A DNA stretch of 5,446 nucleotides from positions 1 to 5,446 of the forward strand of contig CAMLNB010000239.1 in the NCBI GenBank assembly GCA_946481205.1, in the 5' to 3' direction. The translations under genes were made by a program, and so were the position numbers. This stretch comes from an uncultured Kangiella sp. GTDB lineage: Bacteria; Pseudomonadota; Gammaproteobacteria; Enterobacterales; DSM-103792. Under the pieces are notes generated by a model. The model had not been told where the DNA came from. It saw only the letters and a program-made list of their open reading frames with translations, and made no database searches. Position 1 is the stretch's first letter. Each line of letters opens with the position of its first letter. Positions 1 through 5,446 of this stretch are shown piece after piece.

Positions 1-502
1 TTGTAGACAGTGCCATCCGGGTGCAGCAGATCCACGATCAGATCGCCGATGTAGGGATGGACAATCGCGACCTGCACACTGACCGTGCCGGCGTTGCCGC
101 TACCGGTGACCGTGATCGGACTTTGCACACCGGTCGTGTTGTTGTCGGGAATGGCGTAGTCGGTGGTGTTCTCGAAACTGTTGCCGCCGGCAACCGCCAG
201 ACTGGCCGTCAGCGTCACGCCCGAATAAGCCGCATAGCCGCGCACATTGATGTAGTGGTCACCTGCCTGTGGCGCTGAGATCGTGCAGGTTTCGCTGTTG
301 CCGCTGCGGTAGGGCCGGCAATCGTAGGTGCTGGTGGTCGGTCGGCTGCCGAAGCGGGTGTACAGATCGGCATCGCCGCTGCCGCCACTGATGGTCACGA
401 CCAAGGACGCCGCATTGCCGGGTACCCGAATGAAAAAGTACTTGTCGGAGCCGGCAGCACCGCTGAGATTGCTGACGACAGAACCCGGGAACAGCTCGGT
501 AT
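1..502 (-). repeat. PPC + P-domain coding module, copy in the M28 gene (paralogous to 2122-2632)
   Basis: This stretch encodes the PPC domain and the visible part of the P domain of the aminopeptidase. It is alignable at DNA level with 2122-2632 of the M4 gene. The offset is 2121 bp in the P-domain part and 2130 bp in the PPC part, the 9-bp difference being the longer Gly linker of the M4 protein. The longest identical block I found is 21 bp (156-176 versus 2277-2297). A disulfide-like Cys pair spaced 11 apart (C472/C483) is kept in both copies. Confidence 0.85.
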
Positions 503-1733
503 CGGTGGGCGGCGGTGGCGGTGTGCCGGTGCCGGTTTTGCCCGCTTCATATGCGAAGGCAATGCCGAGTTTGGCAAACGCGACTGAATGATTGGCGGTG
601 CCGCCGGTCGCTGCCAACGTGTCGTTGACGGTATGCAGATTCGGGTTGGTTTGCGCGAAACTGGTTTCGGCGTACATCGCCGCAGGAAAACCGGCGCGCG
701 TCCACGAGGCATGATCCGAGCAGCCGTAACCGCAGCGGGTGTCGGCACGAGTCAGGCCAGTTGGCGCGAGGTATTCATCAAACAGATCGCGCAGGAATTG
801 AATGGTGGTGGCGTTGCCGTTGTCGGTCATGATCCAGACATCGGCGCCGGTGCCGGCGTAGTTGGTCATGTCGAACTGAATCACACCGTGCACGTTCTTG
901 CCGCTGCTCTGGTATTCATTGGCCAGCGCCTGCGAGCCACGCAAGCCGACCTCTTCTGCCGCGTAGGCCATGAACTGCACGGTGCGCCGCGGCCGGAAAT
1001 TATTGGCCAGCGCCACACGCAAGACTTCGGTCAGCACCGACACGCCGGAGGCATCGTCATCGGCGCCGGGCGCGCGTGAATTGGTGGTCATGCCGCCGAT
1101 GATCGAGTCGGCGTGGGCGCCAAGCACGACGATTTCACCGGCCAGATCGCTGCCGGGAATGGTCAGGACAACGTTCTGCTGCACGCCGCAATTGCTGCAG
1201 CTTTTCAGCACGACACTGACATCACTGCGGCCGCTGGCCAGCTGCGCCCAATGGGAGCGTATCCATTCCGACGAGCTTTGCCCGTGGCTGGAGTTGTAGT
1301 AGCGGTTCTGGTAGTTCGACAGCGTCGTGATGGTGCCGCGCAACTGACTTTCGCTGACGCTGCTGAGCAGGGGCTGCACGACGGTTTGCTGATCGATGCT
1401 GTAGCTGGCAGCAATCACCGCCGTCTGCTGACCTTCGCGTTGCAGCGCCCGGGTCGCAGTGGCCAAGTCGGCATGGGCGAAAAAGCCGCCGCAGCGCTGC
1501 TTCTGTTCATGGAAAAAATCGGTCAGCGCAATGAGCTGCTCATCGTTGACTTTAACCAGACTGACACCGTGCTGCTCGCTGATGCTCGCAGCGAGCGCAT
1601 CGCTGCGCAAGGTGGCGCGCGCTTCGCGCCAGTCGTTACTGTCGAGCGTCAGGTAATGATCACCGGCCAGAATCGATTGGCCGAACAGACTACTGGCCAG
1701 CAGCACGCCACTGGCAAGAAGGGGAAATTTCAC
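1..1733 (-). CDS. Secreted M28 zinc aminopeptidase (Vibrio leucyl aminopeptidase-like) with PPC and P domains; C-terminus cut by the window edge
   Basis: This gene encodes a secreted di-zinc exopeptidase expected to remove N-terminal, often hydrophobic, residues from peptides outside the cell. 577 codons are visible, with no stop before the left edge. Residues 1-23 look like a Sec signal peptide (hydrophobic core, likely cut after A23). Residues about 24-115 fit an N-terminal propeptide. The M28 domain covers about 116-398. Its expected metal ligands are H207 (GAHADS), D226 (APGADDDASG), E261, D288 (QFDMTNY) and H367, with E260 as the catalytic base. The C334/C338 pair in CGYGCSDHASW matches the disulfide of the V. 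proteolyticus enzyme. A proline-rich linker (404-410) leads to a PPC domain (about 412-515) and a P domain (519 to the edge). I chose GTG at 1733 because GGAG lies 8 nt upstream and the signal peptide starts directly there; no in-frame ATG competes. The gene lies 216 bp downstream of the M4 protease, on the same strand. In Pseudomonas aeruginosa, LasB helps activate the secreted aminopeptidase PaAP by cutting its C-terminal propeptide, so processing by the neighbouring M4 enzyme is plausible but inferred. Family assignment is very sure; exact specificity is not. Confidence 0.95.
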   Translation of the reverse strand, partial: MKFPLLASGVLLASSLFGQSILAGDHYLTLDSNDWREARATLRSDALAASISEQHGVSLVKVNDEQLIALTDFFHEQKQRCGGFFAHADLATATRALQREGQQTAVIAASYSIDQQTVVQPLLSSVSESQLRGTITTLSNYQNRYYNSSHGQSSSEWIRSHWAQLASGRSDVSVVLKSCSNCGVQQNVVLTIPGSDLAGEIVVLGAHADSIIGGMTTNSRAPGADDDASGVSVLTEVLRVALANNFRPRRTVQFMAYAAEEVGLRGSQALANEYQSSGKNVHGVIQFDMTNYAGTGADVWIMTDNGNATTIQFLRDLFDEYLAPTGLTRADTRCGYGCSDHASWTRAGFPAAMYAETSFAQTNPNLHTVNDTLAATGGTANHSVAFAKLGIAFAYEAGKTGTGTPPPPPTDTELFPGSVVSNLSGAAGSDKYFFIRVPGNAASLVVTISGGSGDADLYTRFGSRPTTSTYDCRPYRSGNSETCTISAPQAGDHYINVRGYAAYSGVTLTASLAVAGGNSFENTTDYAIPDNNTTGVQSPITVTGSGNAGTVSVQVAIVHPYIGDLIVDLLHPDGTVY

Positions 1734-1741
1734 AAGATGTG

Positions 1742-1745
1742 CTCC
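1742..1745 (-). promoter_or_regulatory. Shine-Dalgarno GGAG deciding the GTG start of the M28 aminopeptidase
   Basis: GGAG on the minus strand ends 8 nt before the GTG at 1733, which is ideal spacing. The nearest ATG (1747-1745) is out of frame and reads only five codons (MEHIL) before a TGA that overlaps the GTG as GTGA. The GTG is therefore the best-supported initiation codon. Confidence 0.7.
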
Positions 1746-1883
1746 ATCGAGGCAGCACAGGCGTGTGGATACTTTACTCAGAAAACGTCAGGCCACGGCC
1801 CGACTGCTGAAACCACCAAGACAGCATCCCGCATGTGCCGGAATGAATAGGCTGAATGCACTCGCGCGCTCAGCTCCGCTGCG

Positions 1884-1917
1884 CATTCTCACCGACGATT
1901 GCACGCCGGTGAGAATG
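1884..1917 (-). terminator. Hairpin 32 nt downstream of the M4 protease stop; possible transcription terminator
   Basis: CATTCTCACCG (1884-1894) and CGGTGAGAATG (1907-1917) are perfect 11-bp complementary arms around a 12-nt loop. The position just after the M4 stop suggests 3'-end formation or mRNA protection. On the M4 coding strand the hairpin is followed by CGCAGCGG, not a T run, so it is not a canonical intrinsic terminator. A short TTT lies on the plus-strand side, where no gene needs it. The structure is certain; the role is a guess. Confidence 0.45.
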
Positions 1918-1949
1918 TTTGCCTGCAGCAGAAAGCGCCGCTGACTGAC

Positions 1950-4250
<2,301 letters not shown>

Positions 4251-4425
4251 TCAGGACACGAAGCGGAGGAACACAGACAGACAACCGTGCGCGGCTTCGT
4301 CCTGGCGGTTTCCCGGCAACAGGACTGCGTCGGTAGGGCCGACCCTTTCTTGCTCACGTCGTCAAACAACGGCGGCGCGGCTCACTGCGGGATGGTGAGC
4401 TGCCGCAGCGGAGACTAGGTCAGCA

Positions 4426-4440
4426 TTGGCAATTTGCCAA
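4426..4440. promoter_or_regulatory. 15-bp perfect palindrome TTGGCAA-T-TTGCCAA, candidate operator upstream of the M4 protease gene
   Basis: Two 7-bp arms are perfectly complementary around a single central base. A spacer this short cannot form a useful RNA hairpin, so a dimeric DNA-binding protein is the more natural reader. It lies about 240 bp upstream of the M4 start codon and next to two further dyads (4443-4456 and 4469-4492). The cognate regulator is not identifiable from the sequence. Confidence 0.4.
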
Positions 4441-4442
4441 CG

Positions 4443-4456
4443 TTTGTTGTCACAAA
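4443..4456. promoter_or_regulatory. Short dyad TTTGT-N4-ACAAA, candidate protein-binding site
   Basis: Five-base complementary arms surround TGTC, two bases from the neighbouring 15-bp palindrome. The minus strand contains TGTGA here, a CRP half-site-like word, but no matching TCACA at the proper distance, so I do not call a CRP site. On its own this dyad is weak; its value is in the clustering. Confidence 0.25.
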
Positions 4457-4468
4457 TTTGCAGGATTT

Positions 4469-4492
4469 TTTTGTAGCGCGATCACTACAAAA
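4469..4492. promoter_or_regulatory. 24-bp dyad TTTTGTAG-N8-CTACAAAA, candidate operator or hairpin
   Basis: Two perfect 8-bp arms flank CGCGATCA. A run of seven T lies at 4466-4472 on the plus strand, overlapping the left arm. It lies about 280 bp upstream of the M4 start codon. The size and symmetry resemble a dimeric regulator site, but I do not recognise a specific family consensus. As RNA the stem is A/U-rich and weak. Read on the minus strand it is followed by A residues, which argues against an intrinsic terminator for the DUF418 transcript. Confidence 0.4.
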
Positions 4493-4530
4493 TGATACGC
4501 AGCCGCGTCAGTGACCACTTACCAAACGGA

Positions 4531-4559
4531 TTTGTCGCAGCATGAGTCGCTGCGACAAA
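4531..4559 (-). terminator. 11-bp perfect hairpin 44 nt downstream of the DUF418 stop; possible terminator
   Basis: TTTGTCGCAGC (4531-4541) and GCTGCGACAAA (4549-4559) pair perfectly around a 7-nt loop. On the minus strand the stem ends in AAATCCGTTTGG, so there is no proper U tract. The position after the DUF418 stop suggests termination or 3'-end protection. It resembles the hairpin behind the M4 gene in stem length and lack of a T run, though not in sequence. It could instead be a regulator site for the M4 promoter region. Confidence 0.45.
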
Positions 4560-4566
4560 GCGAACC

Positions 4567-4601
4567 TCGGCAATCAGGCGGAGCGAGCCTGGTTTTGCCG
4601 A
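4567..4601 (-). other. Imperfect two-part stem-loop just after the DUF418 stop
   Basis: Outer arms TCGGCAA (4567-4573) and TTGCCGA (4595-4601) pair over 7 bp. Inner arms CAGGC (4575-4579) and GCCTG (4587-4591) pair over 5 bp with a 7-nt loop. One base on one side and three on the other are left as an internal loop. It begins 3 nt after the stop codon and overlaps the 15-bp tandem repeat, so part of the symmetry may be a by-product of the repeat. With the hairpin at 4531-4559 it could form a tandem 3'-end structure. Confidence 0.3.
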
Positions 4602-4629
4602 TCCTAGTTTTGTCGATCCTGGACTTGTC
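4585..4629. repeat. Three tandem 15-bp units spanning the DUF418 stop codon
   Basis: The units at 4585-4599, 4600-4614 and 4615-4629 read GAGCCTGGTTTTGCC, GATCCTAGTTTTGTC and GATCCTGGACTTGTC on the plus strand. Because 15 is a multiple of three, the repeat stays in frame. In the DUF418 frame it reads RQVQD, RQN-stop, RQNQA. The stop TAG (4606-4604) falls where the flanking units have CAG. No further clear copies were seen. Confidence 0.7.
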
Positions 4630-5446
4630 GACCATAGGTGCAGTAACGCCAGAATTGCTCCAACGGCCCTTGCTGGTGCCGTGCCAGCCAGTACTGGGCG
4701 AAAGCCAACAGCACCAGCCAAACTGCCAACACGACACCCATCAACGCCGTGCGATCCAGACTGCCGAACCATCCGAAACCATGGCCGTAGAAAAGTGTCG
4801 TGCAGATCACGGTGCTGGCGAGATACAGCGTAAACGCCATCCGACCGGCACGCTGCAGCAATTGTCGCAACGGTGCAGCAAAAGCGGAGCGACTCCAGAG
4901 CACAAACAGGCTCATGTACCCCATCGCCATCAGCAGTGAGCCGATGCTGTTCCACAGCTGGCCATAGCCAAGTGCATGTTCAAAAGAAAAACCGGCCGCG
5001 AGATTGCCGCTGGCACCTCGATAAGCCATGGCGCCGCCAATGCCGAGACCGAGCAGCATCACCACCAAATAGCGCAGCGCTGACCAGGCGCCCGTCAGAA
5101 AACCAATTCGATACAGGTAAACCCCAAGCAGCATCTGACCGAGCAAACGAATGCTGTAGAAAGACAGCATCATTTCCTGCATTTGATAACTGAGCGGTAC
5201 CCGACTTGCCATCTGCTGTAACCAGCCGCTGCGGAAGTTATTGATCTCGGTTTGCAATTGCTCAGCACTCGGTTGCCAGAAATTGCGCAGCTCTGTCAGT
5301 TCCGCGGCCGGCATTTTCGGCAAGGCCACCGCGAGCAGCAATATAAGCAACAGGCTCATCGTCATCAGCGCTGCGGCCAACCACAGCAGAGTTTTGTTGG
5401 AACAATCGAGAAACCAGTACAGCACCATGCCGATCAATGCATAGGC
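4604..5446 (-). CDS. DUF418 domain membrane protein (YeiB-like), C-terminal 280 residues; start lies beyond the right edge
   Basis: This is the C-terminal part of a polytopic inner-membrane protein. The frame is open to the last base of the window (first visible residues AYALIGMVLYW). A TTG at 5437 is in frame but inside a membrane segment, so the true start is outside. Family members are usually near 350-400 aa, so roughly 100 residues are missing. Hydrophobic segments lie at visible residues of about 18-42, 90-115, 120-142, 168-190, 203-222 and 234-254. A hydrophilic loop of about 45 residues (43-88) follows the first and probably faces the periplasm. The DUF418 signature is clear in the last third: GRMAFTLYLASTVICTTLF, then YGHGFGWFG, and finally GPLEQFWRYCTYGR near the end. 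Members are predicted transporters or membrane-bound enzymes; no substrate is established that I can assign. The protein ends GRQVQDRQN in a tandem repeat that generates the stop codon. It is on the same strand as the proteases but 416 bp away, with hairpins between, so it is probably not in their operon. Confidence 0.85.
   Translation of the reverse strand, partial: AYALIGMVLYWFLDCSNKTLLWLAAALMTMSLLLILLLAVALPKMPAAELTELRNFWQPSAEQLQTEINNFRSGWLQQMASRVPLSYQMQEMMLSFYSIRLLGQMLLGVYLYRIGFLTGAWSALRYLVVMLLGLGIGGAMAYRGASGNLAAGFSFEHALGYGQLWNSIGSLLMAMGYMSLFVLWSRSAFAAPLRQLLQRAGRMAFTLYLASTVICTTLFYGHGFGWFGSLDRTALMGVVLAVWLVLLAFAQYWLARHQQGPLEQFWRYCTYGRQVQDRQN

Larger units (their letters stand above)
1734..1949. 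other. Intergenic region between the M4 protease and the M28 aminopeptidase
   Basis: This is 216 bp without a credible gene. The M4-proximal half holds the 11-bp-stem hairpin at 1884-1917. The M28-proximal half must carry the leader, and any promoter, of the aminopeptidase. I looked for a sigma-70 promoter on the minus strand. An A/T-rich spot around 1767-1777 (TAAAGTAT on the minus strand) is the only -10-like stretch, and no good -35 lies 16-18 nt upstream of it. Separate transcription and read-through from the M4 gene both remain possible. Confidence 0.6.

Noticed and set aside
588..1850. Plus-strand open frames of 163 and 245 codons over the M28 gene
   Set aside because: They are shadows of the aminopeptidase, which has all metal ligands and a continuous frame on the minus strand across the same bases.
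4443..4456. CRP binding site
   Set aside because: TGTGA is present on the minus strand, but the matching TCACA half-site at 6-nt spacing is absent.
4469..4492. Quorum-sensing lux/las box
   Set aside because: The dyad is similar in size to a lux box, but the arms do not match the ACCTGTA-type consensus, and no LuxR-type regulator or synthase is in the window.
4511..4939. A 142-codon plus-strand frame and a 156-codon minus-strand frame (4485-4955) over the DUF418 3' end
   Set aside because: Both overlap the DUF418 signature region in other frames, lack recognisable domains, and have Gln/Arg/His- or Ser/Arg-rich compositions typical of out-of-frame translation.

Overview
The window looks like chromosomal DNA of a GC-rich Gammaproteobacterium. 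The basis is one protease whose catalytic domain closely resembles pseudolysin (Pseudomonas LasB) and vibriolysin, and one aminopeptidase that closely resembles the Vibrio proteolyticus leucyl aminopeptidase. No genus can be named from the sequence alone. All three recognisable genes lie on the minus strand, so in transcription order the window reads from right to left.

Layout, right to left. Positions 5446-4604 hold the C-terminal 280 residues of a DUF418 (YeiB-like) membrane protein whose start lies beyond the right edge. Positions 4603-4188 are a non-coding stretch of about 415 bp. It contains a short 15-bp tandem repeat around the DUF418 stop codon, an 11-bp-stem hairpin, a cluster of dyad-symmetric sites, and the Shine-Dalgarno of the next gene. 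Positions 4187-1950 encode a complete secreted M4 zinc metalloprotease of 745 aa: signal peptide, FTP and PepSY propeptide, catalytic domain, PPC domain and P domain. Positions 1949-1734 are intergenic, with a second 11-bp-stem hairpin. Positions 1733-1 encode a secreted M28 zinc aminopeptidase with a GTG start, an N-terminal propeptide, a catalytic domain, PPC and most of a P domain. It runs off the left edge.

The two peptidases form a plausible extracellular protein-degradation pair: an endopeptidase that cuts proteins internally and an aminopeptidase that trims the resulting peptides. Their C-terminal PPC+P tails are clearly paralogous, about 85% identical over the visible 59 residues of the P domain, with DNA blocks identical over up to 21 bp. 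The catalytic domains are unrelated. This suggests a shared tail that was copied or homogenised between neighbours. The DUF418 protein has no evident functional tie to them, and the dyads and hairpins in the gap suggest separate transcription units.

No tRNA, rRNA, CRISPR array, insertion sequence or integrase was seen. I found no convincing new multi-gene system. The points most worth a second look are the shared tail, the dyad cluster upstream of the M4 gene, and the stop codon inside a tandem repeat at the DUF418 3' end.
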